A stretch of DNA of 64,000 bases. Origin: Blastopirellula sediminis. Lineage in GTDB: Bacteria > Planctomycetota > Planctomycetia > Pirellulales > Pirellulaceae. Each line of letters opens with the position of its first letter. Positions within the stretch are counted from its first letter, which is position 1. A program made the translations under genes and the position numbers. Below, piece by piece: positions 1 through 8,980 of the stretch. The notes beneath the pieces were generated by a model. It saw only the letters and a program-made list of their open reading frames with translations. It was not told the DNA's origin and made no database searches. Location: the NCBI RefSeq assembly GCF_020966755.1, contig NZ_JAJKFT010000004.1, positions 1,116,001 through 1,180,000 on the forward strand. Direction: 5' to 3'.

Positions 1-1022
1 AACGTGCGGTGACCGAAACGCGGCGGCAACTCGCTTACTTGCTTGGCGTGCGCGAAGCGGATCGGGTCATCTTCACCTTCAACGGCACCGACTCGCTCAA
101 TACCGTCATGCATGGTTTCCTGCGCGAAGGGGATCATGTCGTCGCCACAACGCTTGAACATAACTCGGTGCTTCGTCCGCTCAACTATCTGGAGTCGCAT
201 CGTGGGATCGAAGTTCGCCATGTCGCCGCTGATGAACAGGGAATCGTCACGCCGCAGTCGATTGAAGAGGCGCTGACCCACAGGACCCGTTTGATCACGA
301 TCAGTCATGCGTCGAACGTCACCGGCGCGATCCAGCCGATCGAAGAGATCACCGAAATGGCTCATCGCCGCGGCATCCGCGTGTTGGTCGACGGCGCGCA
401 AGCGGCCGGGCACATCCCGGTTCGCATGGATGATAGCGGCGTCGACTTTTACGCTTGCTCTGGCCACAAGGGCCTGCTCGGTCCGCTCGGCGTCGGCGTC
501 CTCTATCTGGCGCCTGGCGCCGAAGAAGAGACCGAGAGTTTCCGCCAAGGAGGAACCGGCACGCTCAGTCAAAGTCCGCAGCAGCCTGACACGCTGCCGG
601 ACAAGTACGAGAGCGGCAATCCCAACGTCACGGCGATCTTGGGACTGCAAGCGGCAGTGGAGTTCCTGCGGGATAAGACGGTCTCTGCCGTCGAGCGACA
701 GATACGCGAACGAACGGCCCATCTGCTCGAAGGTTTAGCGGGAATGCCGCAAATCGAAGTATACGGGCCTCTCTCCGCGGCGAGCCGCGTTGGCGTAGTC
801 AGTCTGAACGTTCCTGGCTTTGACCCGCATGAGCTCGCGAGTTTTCTCGACTCGGCGCACCATATTCAGGTGCGAGCCGGGCTCCATTGCTCGCCGCTGA
901 TGCACCAGCAACTGGGGACCAGCGATCGAGGCGGCGCGGTCCGATTTAGCGTAGGCGCCTTTACGACGGCGGCTGAGATTGAGAAAGTGCTATCAGCGCT
1001 CAGCACGCTCGTTCACCACTAG
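1..1022 (+). CDS. Class V aminotransferase / cysteine desulfurase-like protein (5' truncated)
   Basis: PLP-dependent enzyme of the group II cysteine desulfurase (SufS/CsdB-like) fold, expected to remove sulfur from cysteine as an enzyme persulfide. The PLP lysine lies in SGHKG (Lys154 counting from the GTG at 9), the cofactor Asp in VDGAQAAGH near residue 128, and the persulfide-type cysteine in RAGLHCSPL (Cys294). The frame stays open to base 3 and only about 337 residues are present, whereas the family usually has 380-400. The GTG at 9 is therefore probably internal and the true start lies left of the window. The next gene starts 55 bases downstream on the same strand. Without neighbouring suf/isc genes the physiological acceptor is unknown. 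Confidence 0.85.
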   Translation, partial: RAVTETRRQLAYLLGVREADRVIFTFNGTDSLNTVMHGFLREGDHVVATTLEHNSVLRPLNYLESHRGIEVRHVAADEQGIVTPQSIEEALTHRTRLITISHASNVTGAIQPIEEITEMAHRRGIRVLVDGAQAAGHIPVRMDDSGVDFYACSGHKGLLGPLGVGVLYLAPGAEEETESFRQGGTGTLSQSPQQPDTLPDKYESGNPNVTAILGLQAAVEFLRDKTVSAVERQIRERTAHLLEGLAGMPQIEVYGPLSAASRVGVVSLNVPGFDPHELASFLDSAHHIQVRAGLHCSPLMHQQLGTSDRGGAVRFSVGAFTTAAEIEKVLSALSTLVHH

Positions 1023-1077
1023 CCAGTCGCCGCCGCTAGCCAGCGGCTTTGCAATAGCCAGATTGAAAAGGGATCTG

Positions 1078-1494
1078 ATGTCGAACTCTCCTTGGTATCG
1101 CGACGGATTGCGTTTTGAGTGCTCGCAGTGCGGCGATTGCTGCACTGGCGCTCCTGGCTATGTCTGGGTCAATGACGACGAAATCGCTCAACTTGCGGCG
1201 AGCGTCGAGCTTCCGGTCGATCAATTTGAAACGACGTACGTACGGAAGGTGGGCTTACGCAAAAGTTTGCGTGAGTACGCCGGCGGCGAGTGCGTCTTCT
1301 TTGATACGAAGTCGCGCGGCTGCACCGTCTACTCAGCGCGGCCGCGGCAGTGTCGAACCTGGCCCTTCTGGGATTCCAACATCCGGAGCGAAGAAGATTG
1401 GCAAGCGACCTGCGAAATTTGCCCCGGAAGTGGGAAGGGGCCCCTCTACCAGTTGGAAGAGATCGAAGAGCGTCGAAGTCAGATTCGGATTTAA
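1078..1494 (+). CDS. YkgJ family cysteine-cluster protein
   Basis: Small (138 aa) protein of the YkgJ/CxxCxxCC family, thought to bind zinc or an iron-sulfur centre; function unknown. Visible cysteines are CSQCGDCC near the N-terminus (residues 14-21), GECVFF and GCTVY in the middle, RQCRTWPF, and CEIC near the C-terminus, matching the spacing of the family. The ATG at 1078 starts immediately before the conserved WYRDGLRFECSQC block. An in-frame upstream start at 979 would overlap the previous gene and adds unlike sequence, so I rejected it. The same-strand position after a cysteine desulfurase-like gene would fit a metal/sulfur-related role, but that is only inference. Confidence 0.85.
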   Translation: MSNSPWYRDGLRFECSQCGDCCTGAPGYVWVNDDEIAQLAASVELPVDQFETTYVRKVGLRKSLREYAGGECVFFDTKSRGCTVYSARPRQCRTWPFWDSNIRSEEDWQATCEICPGSGKGPLYQLEEIEERRSQIRI

Positions 1495-1757
1495 GCAATT
1501 CCCCGAATCGGGCCGAAGAGTTCAAGATTGACGGTTGTATCGCCGATAACGTCTAGTGGGTGCTACCAGCAGTCGCAGGCGAACAAAGTGCGTGACGACT
1601 GTCCCGGTGGTGTTACTTGTTTTCCCGTAAGGACTTACGGCTTTGCAGGTCCGCCCCGAGTCATCACTTGGCTCGTAAGCTCTTTGACAATCGAAACTTA
1701 CTAAGATTTTCCCACGTCCCAAACGCGAACGATTTTTCGTGTTGTGACGTGACGATC

Positions 1758-1777
1758 TAGGCGAGAGAATTCGCCTA
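1758..1777. promoter_or_regulatory. Inverted repeat upstream of the HU promoter
   Basis: Perfect 7-bp arms, TAGGCGA and TCGCCTA, separated by six bases. It ends 14 bases before the proposed -35 box of the HU-like gene, so it could be an operator. No regulator is identifiable from the sequence. Confidence 0.35.
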
Positions 1778-1791
1778 AGTCGTGATTGATC

Positions 1792-1820
1792 TTGACTCTA
1801 GTGCTTATGACACCTACACT
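1792..1820 (+). promoter_or_regulatory. Sigma70-type promoter for the HU-like gene
   Basis: TTGACT (1792-1797), a 17-base spacer and TACACT (1815-1820) give a good match to the -35/-10 consensus. The predicted start of transcription is near 1827, about 50 bases before the GTG start codon. The rest of the gap 1495-1791 shows no convincing gene, tRNA or repeat. Confidence 0.55.
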
Positions 1821-1876
1821 TGGAGCGACGTTGGGGTCGTTTGGTTGGCCCGCAAAACTCGATCAGGAGCCGCGTC

Positions 1877-2299
1877 GTGACCAAGAAAGAGATAGTGAAG
1901 ACGATTTCAGAAGAAATTGGTCTCACCCAGCTGAAAACCAAGGAAATCGTCCAAAAGACGTTCAATGCCATCGTTGATACCTTGGTGGAAGATGGTCGAA
2001 TCGAGTTGCGAAATTTTGGCGTCTTTGAAGTCAAAAAGCGTGCGGCTCGCAAAGCGCGAAACCCGCGTACCGGCGAGAAGGTTTATGTTCCGTCGAAATT
2101 CGTCGTAACCTTCAAGCCTGGTAAGGAGATGGAAGAACGCGTCCGCCAAATGGAAGAAGCGGAACGTCGCCGCGAAGAGGCCGAAGCGATGGCCTCGGGT
2201 AACCTGGATATGATGGGCGGCTCACCGAGCCCCTCTAACCAGTCTCCTGAACCCCCAACCAATACATTCGCCCCCCCGCAAGGCGATTTCGACCATTGA
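1877..2299 (+). CDS. HU/IHF-family DNA-binding protein
   Basis: Nucleoid-associated DNA-bending protein, 140 aa. The HU core spans about residues 1-90: [15 protein letters not shown], the beta-arm region with the [12 protein letters not shown]-intercalating motif near residue 58, and the [13 protein letters not shown] end. A 45-50 residue tail follows, first acidic/charged ([13 protein letters not shown]) and then rich in Pro, Ser and Asn; it is longer than in ordinary 90-aa HU. The GTG start at 1877 is preceded by AGGAG (1866-1870) at good spacing and fits the family N-terminus, whereas the open frame upstream does not. A promoter lies at 1792-1820. Confidence 0.92.
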   Translation: MTKKEIVKTISEEIGLTQLKTKEIVQKTFNAIVDTLVEDGRIELRNFGVFEVKKRAARKARNPRTGEKVYVPSKFVVTFKPGKEMEERVRQMEEAERRREEAEAMASGNLDMMGGSPSPSNQSPEPPTNTFAPPQGDFDH

Positions 2300-2452
2300 T
2301 CAATCGGCGCGTCCTACGTTGACGCGTTCTAAGATCTATCTGTATAAGCGTTTGCCGTGATTGGAGTCGCGGCTGCGCAAAACAAATCACGCTTGTCGGA
2401 ACCGTAGGACGATTTGGAGTCCTGCGGAGCCACTGCTTCATGGAGGAATGCA

Positions 2453-2671
2453 ATGCGCAAGTTGATCCTGAGCGCCCTGTTGGGCGTCACTTTGATGGCG
2501 AACGTCGGTTGCTTCGTGCCGATTTACTCGGCCGACCCCGCGCGTCGTACCAACCAATTGCTCTACACGTCGGAAGATCTGCGCACCGTGCTCGACGAAT
2601 GGGAACGCATCTGGTTCCTCGATCAGCCGAGCCACATGAAGCCTTACCGTACCCACGGCGGCATCATCTAA
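2453..2671 (+). CDS. Small putative lipoprotein
   Basis: A 72-aa protein with a typical export signal: MRK, a hydrophobic stretch (LILSALLGVTLMANVG) and a cysteine at residue 20, consistent with a lipoprotein signal peptide although the lipobox is not perfect. The mature part is about 50 residues with aromatic and charged residues (DEWERIWFLDQPSHMKPYRTHGGII) and no recognisable domain. The start is supported by GGAGG (2442-2446) seven bases upstream of the ATG. Tiny lipoproteins ending in a similar THGGI-type tail are, as I recall, common in planctomycetes, but I cannot name a function. Confidence 0.7.
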   Translation: MRKLILSALLGVTLMANVGCFVPIYSADPARRTNQLLYTSEDLRTVLDEWERIWFLDQPSHMKPYRTHGGII

Positions 2672-2822
2672 GTCGTGAATACGCGGCTTGCGGATATGCG
2701 TAGCAAAGCGTGAGCGCGTCTCCCGACAGGGGAGCCGCGCGCTATGGCGCCGCATTGTCGCTAAACGCCCCAGGGGATAGGATGAACGCTCGTCGTTTGA
2801 TCCGTATCCCCTTGGTCTGTTG

Positions 2823-3788
2823 ATGTCTCTGCCCATGCCTGCCAGCTTGTCGGTCGAAATTGGTTCTCTGCGACTGGCAAACCCGATTCTGGTCGCTTCC
2901 GGCACCTTCGGATACGCGCGTGAAATGGCCGGCATGGTCGATGTCGGCCGGCTCGGCGGCATCGTTCCGAAGACCATCACCCAAGCTCCACGGCCGGGGA
3001 ACGCTCCTTGGCGAACGATCGAAACGACCGCTGGTCTCTTGAATTCGATCGGGCTCGATAACGACGGCATCGACGCGTTCATCGCCCATCATTTGCCCTA
3101 TCTCGGCTCGCTCGGTTCGCCGGCCATCGTCAGCATCGCCGGTCGCACCTCGGAAGAGTTCGCCCAGATGGCGGCTCGCTTGTCGCAGTATGACGAAGTC
3201 GCCGCGATCGAACTGAACATCTCCTGCCCCAACGTCAGCGGCGGGGTCGACTTCGGCATCTGTCCCGAAAGCTGCCGCGAATTGATCGCCGGCGTTCGCC
3301 AGCATTGCACCAAGCCGCTTCTCGCGAAGCTGACCCCCAACGTCGCGCGCATCGCCGACGTCGCCGCAGCGGCCGAAGACGGGGGCGCCGACGGCATCTC
3401 GGCGATCAACACGCTGCTCGGCATGGCGGTCGATTGGCGACGTCGCAAGCCGCTGCTCGGCAACATCATGGGCGGTCTGAGCGGTCCAGCGATCAAGCCG
3501 GTTGCGCTCCGCTGCGTCTATCAGATCGCCCAGCGGGTGAAGATCCCGGTCATCGGCATCGGCGGGATCGGCACGATCGACGACGTGATGGAGTTCCTGG
3601 TCGCCGGCGCTACCGCGGTGCAGATCGGCACGGCGAACTTCAACGATCCGACGGTGTCGACCAGAATACTCGATCAGTTGCCTGGGGCGCTCGCCGAGAT
3701 TGGCGCTTCGTCGGTCCAAGAGATCATCGGCACGATCCAGACCGCGCCGCAGCCGGCGCCAAACGTGGTCGGCTCGCCGGTCGCGTAA
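2823..3788 (+). CDS. pyrD: Dihydroorotate dehydrogenase, class 1B catalytic subunit
   Basis: Fourth step of pyrimidine synthesis, dihydroorotate to orotate, in the cytoplasm. 321 aa TIM-barrel FMN enzyme. The N-terminal strand region (IGSLRLANPILVASGTFG), the catalytic NISCPN motif (Cys135; class 2 enzymes have Ser here), the GAPTI-like substrate region (KLTPN) and the C-terminal phosphate-binding GIGGIGTIDD are all visible. Cys at this place and the 320-aa length point to class 1B, which normally partners with PyrK; pyrK is not in the window. No clear ribosome-binding site precedes the ATG at 2823, and an ATG at 2835 is an alternative. It is followed by trpS after 42 bases. Confidence 0.9.
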   Translation: MSLPMPASLSVEIGSLRLANPILVASGTFGYAREMAGMVDVGRLGGIVPKTITQAPRPGNAPWRTIETTAGLLNSIGLDNDGIDAFIAHHLPYLGSLGSPAIVSIAGRTSEEFAQMAARLSQYDEVAAIELNISCPNVSGGVDFGICPESCRELIAGVRQHCTKPLLAKLTPNVARIADVAAAAEDGGADGISAINTLLGMAVDWRRRKPLLGNIMGGLSGPAIKPVALRCVYQIAQRVKIPVIGIGGIGTIDDVMEFLVAGATAVQIGTANFNDPTVSTRILDQLPGALAEIGASSVQEIIGTIQTAPQPAPNVVGSPVA

Positions 3789-3830
3789 CGTAGTTTCTAT
3801 ATCCAATCCTTTACTCGCTGTACGTGAATC

Positions 3831-4799
3831 ATGCGCGTTTTGTCCGGCATTCAGCCCACCGGAAGATTCCACTGGGGGAACTACTTCGGCGCCATTCGGC
3901 AGTACATCGACCTGCAGAATGAGGAAGCGTCGTACTACTTCATCGCCAACCTCCACGCGCTGACGACGGTTCGCGATAAAACGCAGCTCGAAGAGAACAC
4001 GCGTGACGCGGCGCTGGATCTGCTTGCGCTTGGCCTCGATCCAAACAAGGCGAGTCTCTTCCTGCAGTCGGACGTGCCTGAAGTCTCCGAGCTCTGCTGG
4101 ATTCTGATGACCGGCACGCCGATGGGACTGCTTGAACGCTGCGTTTCCTACAAAGACAAAGTCGCTCGTGGAATCAACGCCGGCGCGGGGCTGTTCACCT
4201 ATCCGGTGCTGATGGCGGCCGACATCTTGGCGTACGACGCCAACATTGTCCCGGTCGGAGCCGACCAGGTGCAGCATATCGAAGTGACCCGCGACCTGGC
4301 TCAAAGCTTCAACCATCACTTCGGCGAAGTTTTTGTGTTGCCGCAGGCGAAGCTGCTCGACGCGTCGGCCAAGGTGGTCGGCACCGACGGCGAGAAGATG
4401 TCGAAGAGCTACGACAACACGATCGGCATCTTCGAAGACGCCAAAGCGATGCGGAAGAAGATCATGCGGATCGTCACCGACTCTCGGCCGATGGAAGATC
4501 CGAAGGATCCGGAGACCGATCATCTCTTCCTGTTGTTCCGCTTGTTCGCCACGCCGGAAGCGCTTCAGGAGATGGCCGACCTCTATAACAAAGGGGGCTT
4601 CGGCTACGGTCATGTCAAAAAGGCGTTGGCCGACGCCGCCGACGAATACTTTGGCGAGTTTCGCGCCAAACGCGCAGAGCTGGCCGCGCAGCCGGACAAG
4701 GTTCGCGAAATCTTGGGAGATGGCGCCGCCGCCGCTCGCAAACAAGCGGGCGCGGTTCTGCGTCGCGCTCAAGAGGCGTGCGGGCTGATGCCGGCGTAA
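3831..4799 (+). CDS. trpS: Tryptophanyl-tRNA synthetase
   Basis: Charges tRNA-Trp. 322 aa, normal for bacterial TrpS. The N-terminus [11 protein letters not shown] leads into the HIGH-type signature as FHWGNYFGA (residues 13-21), and the KMSKS loop is present as [10 protein letters not shown] (near residue 190). The tryptophan-pocket region [15 protein letters not shown] is also conserved. It lies between pyrD and acpS, 18 bases before the latter, so the three may be co-transcribed. Confidence 0.95.
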   Translation: MRVLSGIQPTGRFHWGNYFGAIRQYIDLQNEEASYYFIANLHALTTVRDKTQLEENTRDAALDLLALGLDPNKASLFLQSDVPEVSELCWILMTGTPMGLLERCVSYKDKVARGINAGAGLFTYPVLMAADILAYDANIVPVGADQVQHIEVTRDLAQSFNHHFGEVFVLPQAKLLDASAKVVGTDGEKMSKSYDNTIGIFEDAKAMRKKIMRIVTDSRPMEDPKDPETDHLFLLFRLFATPEALQEMADLYNKGGFGYGHVKKALADAADEYFGEFRAKRAELAAQPDKVREILGDGAAAARKQAGAVLRRAQEACGLMPA

Positions 4800-4817
4800 C
4801 AGGGCAGGGGAAGAGCA

Positions 4818-5231
4818 ATGAACGTCGTTGGAATCGGTACCGACATCATCGAATGTCTCCGCATCGCCCAGATGATCGAACGCCATGGTGAGCTGTTCAT
4901 CAACCGCGTCTTTACGCCGCGCGAGATCGACTATTGCAGCTCGCGGAAAGCGGCGACGCAGCATTACGCCGGACGCTGGGCGGCGAAAGAAGCGGTCCTG
5001 AAAGCGATCGGCACCGGCTGGATCAAAGGAATCGCATGGCGCGACGTCGAAGTTGAAAACCTCTTCGGCGGCAAGCCGCGCATCAACTTGAGCGGGGGCG
5101 CCCTCGAATCGGCCCAGCGCCGCGGCATCCTCGACATCATGATCAGCATCTCCCACTGCCGATCTCACGCGATCGCCTACGCGACCGCAATCGGCGGCGA
5201 CGATTTCACGAACCTCGGCGGCCGCGAATAA
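4818..5231 (+). CDS. acpS: Holo-[acyl-carrier-protein] synthase
   Basis: Transfers 4'-phosphopantetheine from CoA to the serine of acyl carrier proteins. 137 aa, the size of trimeric AcpS. Motifs: GIGTDIIECLRI at the N-terminus (metal-binding Asp), FTPREIDYC and the central GRWAAKEAVLKAIGTG with the conserved Glu and Lys, and the SISHCRSHAIAYA C-terminal block. Substrates in this window would include the two ACP-like proteins at 24962 and 34295. GGGGAAGAG lies just upstream of the ATG as a plausible ribosome-binding site. Confidence 0.93.
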   Translation: MNVVGIGTDIIECLRIAQMIERHGELFINRVFTPREIDYCSSRKAATQHYAGRWAAKEAVLKAIGTGWIKGIAWRDVEVENLFGGKPRINLSGGALESAQRRGILDIMISISHCRSHAIAYATAIGGDDFTNLGGRE

Positions 5232-5255
5232 TCGATCGCCTGATCGTCCCCTCAT

Positions 5256-5287
5256 TAGTAGCCCGAAGCGCCAGCGAGGGAAATGCG
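5256..5287 (+). repeat. Solo copy of the TAGCCCG...GGGAATGCG repeat
   Basis: Begins TAGTAGCCCGAAGCGCCAGC and ends GAGGGAAATGCG; followed by a short GTCCGCAAG-like stretch also seen after the copy at 6526. It is a single arm of the family that occurs as long inverted pairs at 21486-21630, 25866-26032 and 56263-56412. No matching inverted arm is visible nearby. Confidence 0.6.
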
Positions 5288-5467
5288 TCCGCAAGCTGAA
5301 AACACGGACGCCACGATTCATCCCGCCCAACGACCCGCCAGTCGACAAGAATCCGCCGCCGCCCGGGCGATTCATCGCAAGATCGACCGAAAAGAGTCGA
5401 ACATCCTCTAGGTTGCGCGATGACCTATGGCGCATGCCGCTCGTCCTTCTAGTCGTGGGAGAGATTC

Positions 5468-5728
5468 ATGGTCGATTGGTCCCTGCTTGCCCAACAAAAC
5501 GATGGCGCCGCTGTAGTCGGTTTGGGGATGGGCCTTATCTGCATGCTGGCCTTCGGGCTGTTGCTCTCCATCTTCTGGGTCTGGGCTCTGATCGACGCGA
5601 TCCGTAATCCTCGGTTGTCGAGCAATCAGCGATTGATCTGGGTGATCGTCATTCTGCTTACGCAAATCCTGGGAGCGATCATCTACCTGCTGATCGGGCG
5701 AGAAGGTGATCAATCGGGCTCCGGATAA
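5468..5728 (+). CDS. PLDc_N (phospholipase D nuclease N-terminal) domain membrane protein
   Basis: 86-aa inner-membrane protein with two hydrophobic helices, about residues 17-40 and 55-75. Between and after them are WALIDAIRNPRLSSNQRLIWVIVILL and ending IIYLLIGR, the signature of the PLDc_N family, in which a short cytoplasmic loop joins the helices. In larger proteins this module precedes cardiolipin synthase catalytic domains; here it stands alone, as often seen. The start is supported by GGGAGAG at 5458-5464 before the ATG. Function unknown. Confidence 0.75.
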   Translation: MVDWSLLAQQNDGAAVVGLGMGLICMLAFGLLLSIFWVWALIDAIRNPRLSSNQRLIWVIVILLTQILGAIIYLLIGREGDQSGSG

Positions 5729-5751
5729 TCACGAAGCCAGAATCTTTGAGG

Positions 5752-6260
5752 AGTGGACCGCAGCGCCCAATTTTTTTCTTGGGATGCGCATCTTCCGTAG
5801 GGTCCGCTGTGCGGACCACTGATGCGACGATCGGCTTAGCCAATCGGCTTTCGCTTCCCGTGGACCACACAGCGGACCCGACGAGTGGAGTGGACTGGAC
5901 CGCGGCGCATTTTTTTTCGGGACCACCTCGGAAGCCCTCAAAATGCGTTCTGGTAATCTGCGTCCCTTTGGCGATCTTGCATCTTGCCTGGTTTTCCTAT
6001 CATGTGGACCGCTGCGCTCATTTTTTTTCAACACGGAGTGGACTGGACCGTGCGCGTTTTTTTTGAAACCGGGTGGCCCGTCCAGTCTCCCAAAGACTGG
6101 GCGGGTCGCGCAGCGACAAGATGCCGCGCCATCCGATCGGATCCCTTCATGGGACGTGCCCACGAAACTGGACTGGACCGCCGCACTCATTTTTTTCCTC
6201 ACGGAGTGGACTGGACTGCACGCATTTTTTTTCTGCTCACGCATCGACTGGACCGCGGTA
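5752..6260 (+). repeat. Cluster of short GTGGACTGGACCG...T8 repeats
   Basis: Gene-free DNA holding six copies of a 30-37 base motif that reads roughly GGAGTGGACTGGACCG, a GC-rich spacer of about 7-8 bases, then a run of 7-8 T followed by C or G. T-runs are at 5771-5777, 5910-5917, 6021-6028, 6057-6064, 6190-6196 and 6225-6232. A seventh copy near 6244-6260 lacks the T-run. Copies 3-4 and 5-6 form two tandem pairs with unit spacing of 35-36 bases. Between copies 1 and 2 lies a partly matching inverted pair (GGTCCGC..GCGGACC at 5801-5817 and its counterpart at 5860-5880). The open frames across it are repeat artefacts (VDWTxxHFF on one strand). Confidence 0.7.
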
Positions 6261-6525
6261 AGCCCGCTCCGTCCCGGCAGCGCATACCGGTAGCGCAAAC
6301 GCGACCCCGATCGCGAATTCAAGTTGTTGAAAATCCGTCGGCCAACAAAGCCGACGGCACGCTCTTCCCAGAGCAAAACGCGCCGCAGAATAGACGCCCT
6401 GTTCCTTCAAGCCACCCCGAAGTCGACCACAATTCCGTGCGCTTTGTCAACAGACAAAGTTAGGGCGAAAGCAGCGTAACGACGCCTCGCCCTATTGAGC
6501 CTGTTTCCCTACTGGAAAACCCTCA

Positions 6526-6556
6526 ACACTAGCCCGCAGCGCAAGCAAGGGAATGC
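6526..6556 (+). repeat. Solo copy of the TAGCCCGC...GGGAATGCG repeat
   Basis: CACTAGCCCGCAGCGCAAGC continuing to GGGAATGCG. It matches the left arm of the inverted pair at 56263-56412 almost base for base. The remaining DNA from 6261 to 6525 and 6557 to 6722 shows no gene that I can support. Confidence 0.6.
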
Positions 6557-6722
6557 GGCCGCAAGGTTAACAGAGATGTCGATACCAACATGACAAGCCG
6601 GGCAGAGCTCGTTATTTCGTCGAGCAAAGACTCGCCATTCTCTAGGCGATGCCATACAATCCGGACTGAAAACCTCTGCAAATGGGAATCGCCCTTGGCC
6701 GTCTCTCTTGAAGGCGCCCGGT

Positions 6723-8555
6723 ATGACCAAAGACCTGCGTCCACTTTCCTTGGGCGCCGACCCGGCCGCTGACAAACCAGCCGATGCGCCCCAGCGTGCC
6801 GCCGTGTCGATCGCCGGTCTCTATCGTGCCCTTTGGCTTTATGCGTACGGCACGCGCTGGCGGTTGGTGTTGGCGATGGTGCTGCTCCTCGCTTCCAGCG
6901 CGGTAAAGCTCGCGGTTCCTTGGCTTTCGGCCCAGGCGATCAACGCGCTGCAAACCGAAGGGGGCGAGGCCGTGATGGAGGCGGGCAAATGGGCCGCCCT
7001 GGTGATCGCGGCTCATGCCCTCTCGTGGGCGATGCACGGGCCGGGGCGAGTGCTCGAACGCGTGGTTAGCGTCCATGTGCGCCAGCAACTTTCCGACGCG
7101 CTCTATCTCCACTTGATGCACGCGCCGCTCGCGTGGCACGAGCGGCAGCATTCGGGCGAACTGCAGCACCGCATCATGCAAGCGACGCTGGCCCTGTATG
7201 GGTTTGCGCAGAACCAGTTCGTCTACCTGCAGATCCTGGTCAACTTCTTCGGGCCGCTAGTGGCGCTCTACCTGCTGTCGCCCCCTAGCGGCTTGATCGC
7301 GATGGTTGGCGGAGTGGTCATCGCACTGATCGTCGCCCGGATTGACCGTACCTTGATGCGGCTGGCTGCGGAAGAGAACCAGGCGGAACGCCGCTATGCC
7401 GCGGCGCTGCTCGAAGCGCTCGGCCACGTCGGCACCGTTCTTTCGCTCCGGCTGGGGACAGCGATGCGGGGGCTGCTCGAGCGCCGCCTGCAGGCCGTTT
7501 TCGCGCCCCTCAAACGTCAGATCGTGCTGAACGAGGCGAAGTGGTTCACGGTTGATATGCTGGTCCTCGCGCTGACGTGGGGACTGGTCGCGGCCTACGT
7601 ATGGCAGCATTACTCGGCCGGCGAGGCGCTGCTGATCGGCAGCGTCTTTATGCTTTATCAATACGCGCAGCAAGCGGGCGGCGTGCTCGGGCAATTGGCG
7701 GGGCAGTTCCAGAGCATGGCCCGCACCCGCACCGACTACGCGAGCGCCGACGTTGTCTGGAACGCGCCGCAGACGGCGCCGCCTGGGGCGGCCGTCCCCG
7801 AAGATTGGCAGCGTTTGCACGTCGACCGACTGCGGTACGAACATCCGCGTCATCACCAGGCGGCGGACGGTCGCGCGCCGAGCGGCCTGCACGGACTGAG
7901 CCTGACTTTGGAACGCGGCAGCCGCGTCGCGTTGATCGGCCCGAGTGGCGCCGGCAAGAGTACGCTGCTGCGCGTGCTGGCCGGGCTGTACGAACCAATC
8001 GCCGGCGACTGGACGTTGGACGACGCGTCGATCCCCGGTCTGCGTCAGCCGGCCAATGTCGCCGCCTTGATGCCGCAAGAGGCGGATGTGTTCGAGGCGA
8101 GCGTCCGCGAGAACATCGCCTTCGACTTCGCCCCCGACGAGACCGAGCTCGAGCGTGCGCTGCACGTCAGCGCCTTTGACGAGGTGGCGGAGCGCCTGCC
8201 GAGCGGTCTGGAGACGCCGATCTCGGAACGAGGTTTTAACCTTTCCGGCGGCGAGCGCCAGCGGCTTTGCTTGGCGCGCGGCGTCATCGCTTCCGAGGGT
8301 AGAAGCCTGCTGCTGCTCGATGAGCCGACCAGTGCACTCGACGCACTAACCGAAGCGCGGGTGCTGGAACGATTGCACGCCCATTTTCCGGAGGCCTGTA
8401 TGGTCGCCTCCATCCATCGGCTCAGCCTGCTGCCGCAGTTCGACACCGTAGTGCTGATGGAAGCCGGCCTGGTGGTCGACCAGGGAACGGTCCGCGAGTT
8501 GACCGAGCGCCAACCGCTGATGCGGCGTTTGCTAAGCGGGGCTGACTCGGAGTAG
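6723..8555 (+). CDS. ABC transporter, fused permease/ATPase (exporter type)
   Basis: 610-aa half-transporter of the ABC-B/MsbA-like exporter fold. The N-terminal part (about residues 35-330) carries hydrophobic helices such as LVLAMVLLLASSAVKLAV and ALYLLSPPSGLIAMVGGVVIALIV. The ATPase domain fills the rest: Walker A GPSGAGKST (about residue 406), ABC signature LSGGERQR, Walker B LLLLDEPTSALD and an H-loop SIHR. It probably works as a homodimer exporting a lipid or small compound; the substrate cannot be read from the sequence. I prefer the ATG at 6723 to the TTG at 6708. It follows the repeat-rich gap and has no partner gene beside it. Confidence 0.88.
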   Translation: MTKDLRPLSLGADPAADKPADAPQRAAVSIAGLYRALWLYAYGTRWRLVLAMVLLLASSAVKLAVPWLSAQAINALQTEGGEAVMEAGKWAALVIAAHALSWAMHGPGRVLERVVSVHVRQQLSDALYLHLMHAPLAWHERQHSGELQHRIMQATLALYGFAQNQFVYLQILVNFFGPLVALYLLSPPSGLIAMVGGVVIALIVARIDRTLMRLAAEENQAERRYAAALLEALGHVGTVLSLRLGTAMRGLLERRLQAVFAPLKRQIVLNEAKWFTVDMLVLALTWGLVAAYVWQHYSAGEALLIGSVFMLYQYAQQAGGVLGQLAGQFQSMARTRTDYASADVVWNAPQTAPPGAAVPEDWQRLHVDRLRYEHPRHHQAADGRAPSGLHGLSLTLERGSRVALIGPSGAGKSTLLRVLAGLYEPIAGDWTLDDASIPGLRQPANVAALMPQEADVFEASVRENIAFDFAPDETELERALHVSAFDEVAERLPSGLETPISERGFNLSGGERQRLCLARGVIASEGRSLLLLDEPTSALDALTEARVLERLHAHFPEACMVASIHRLSLLPQFDTVVLMEAGLVVDQGTVRELTERQPLMRRLLSGADSE

Positions 8556-8677
8556 ATCGGTCAACGGTTGTCTGGCGATGTTGGATCTCGTCCAGTGGTC
8601 ATGGTAAAGTGACGCCAGTCGACCCGTTCAAACGTCGCTTTCTCTTGTCCAGCACCAAACGCTCGAAGACATTCCGG

Positions 8678-8884
8678 ATGACTCGCACCAAACTTCGCCC
8701 TGCTGCCCGCGTTCTGCTGACTTTGGCCGCAGGTTTGTTTCTGATGTACGGCTGCCGCGTGGGGTTGATTGAGGTGGTGATTCTGTTCGCGGTCGCCAGA
8801 TTTGGGTACGGCTATTGGCGGAAGTTCGCTCGGTCGAAGACTCCTGTGCGACCGGCCGTAGCTTCCGGCTCAACCGTCAGCTGA
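8678..8884 (+). CDS. Small hypothetical membrane protein
   Basis: A 68-aa open frame with basic N-terminus (MTRTKLRPAARV), two short hydrophobic stretches (LLTLAAGLFLMYG and VGLIEVVILFAVARFGYGYW) and a basic/Ser-rich tail. The pattern fits a small inner-membrane protein but no family is recognised. The upstream in-frame ATG at 8609 would add 23 residues of unconvincing sequence, and no clear ribosome-binding site decides between them. It could be a chance frame. Confidence 0.4.
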   Translation: MTRTKLRPAARVLLTLAAGLFLMYGCRVGLIEVVILFAVARFGYGYWRKFARSKTPVRPAVASGSTVS

Positions 8885-8980
8885 ACGCTGGCGCACCTAA
8901 CATAGTGGCAGGTCAGGCCTTGGCCGGATGCAGGTTGACGCGACCGCCGCTACTTTGGCGACATCGCCGGCCGCACTACG

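Noticed and set aside
1495-1790. tRNA or other RNA gene between the YkgJ-type gene and HU
   Set aside because: No cloverleaf with a TTC-type arm can be drawn; only a promoter and a short dyad are convincing.
2742-5435. Very long antisense open frame (897 codons) opposite pyrD, trpS and acpS
   Set aside because: It mirrors three well-supported genes, has an Arg/Asp/Gln-rich composition without domains, and is a by-product of GC-rich codon use in the real genes.
5752-6260. CRISPR array
   Set aside because: Copies are imperfect, spacers vary from about 5 to over 100 bases and contain partial copies, and no cas genes are present.
5729-6463. Apparent small proteins across the T-run repeats (both strands)
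   Set aside because: Their repeated VDWTxxHFF or KKNAxSPVHS units are direct translations of the DNA repeat; no start signal and no consistent frame between copies.
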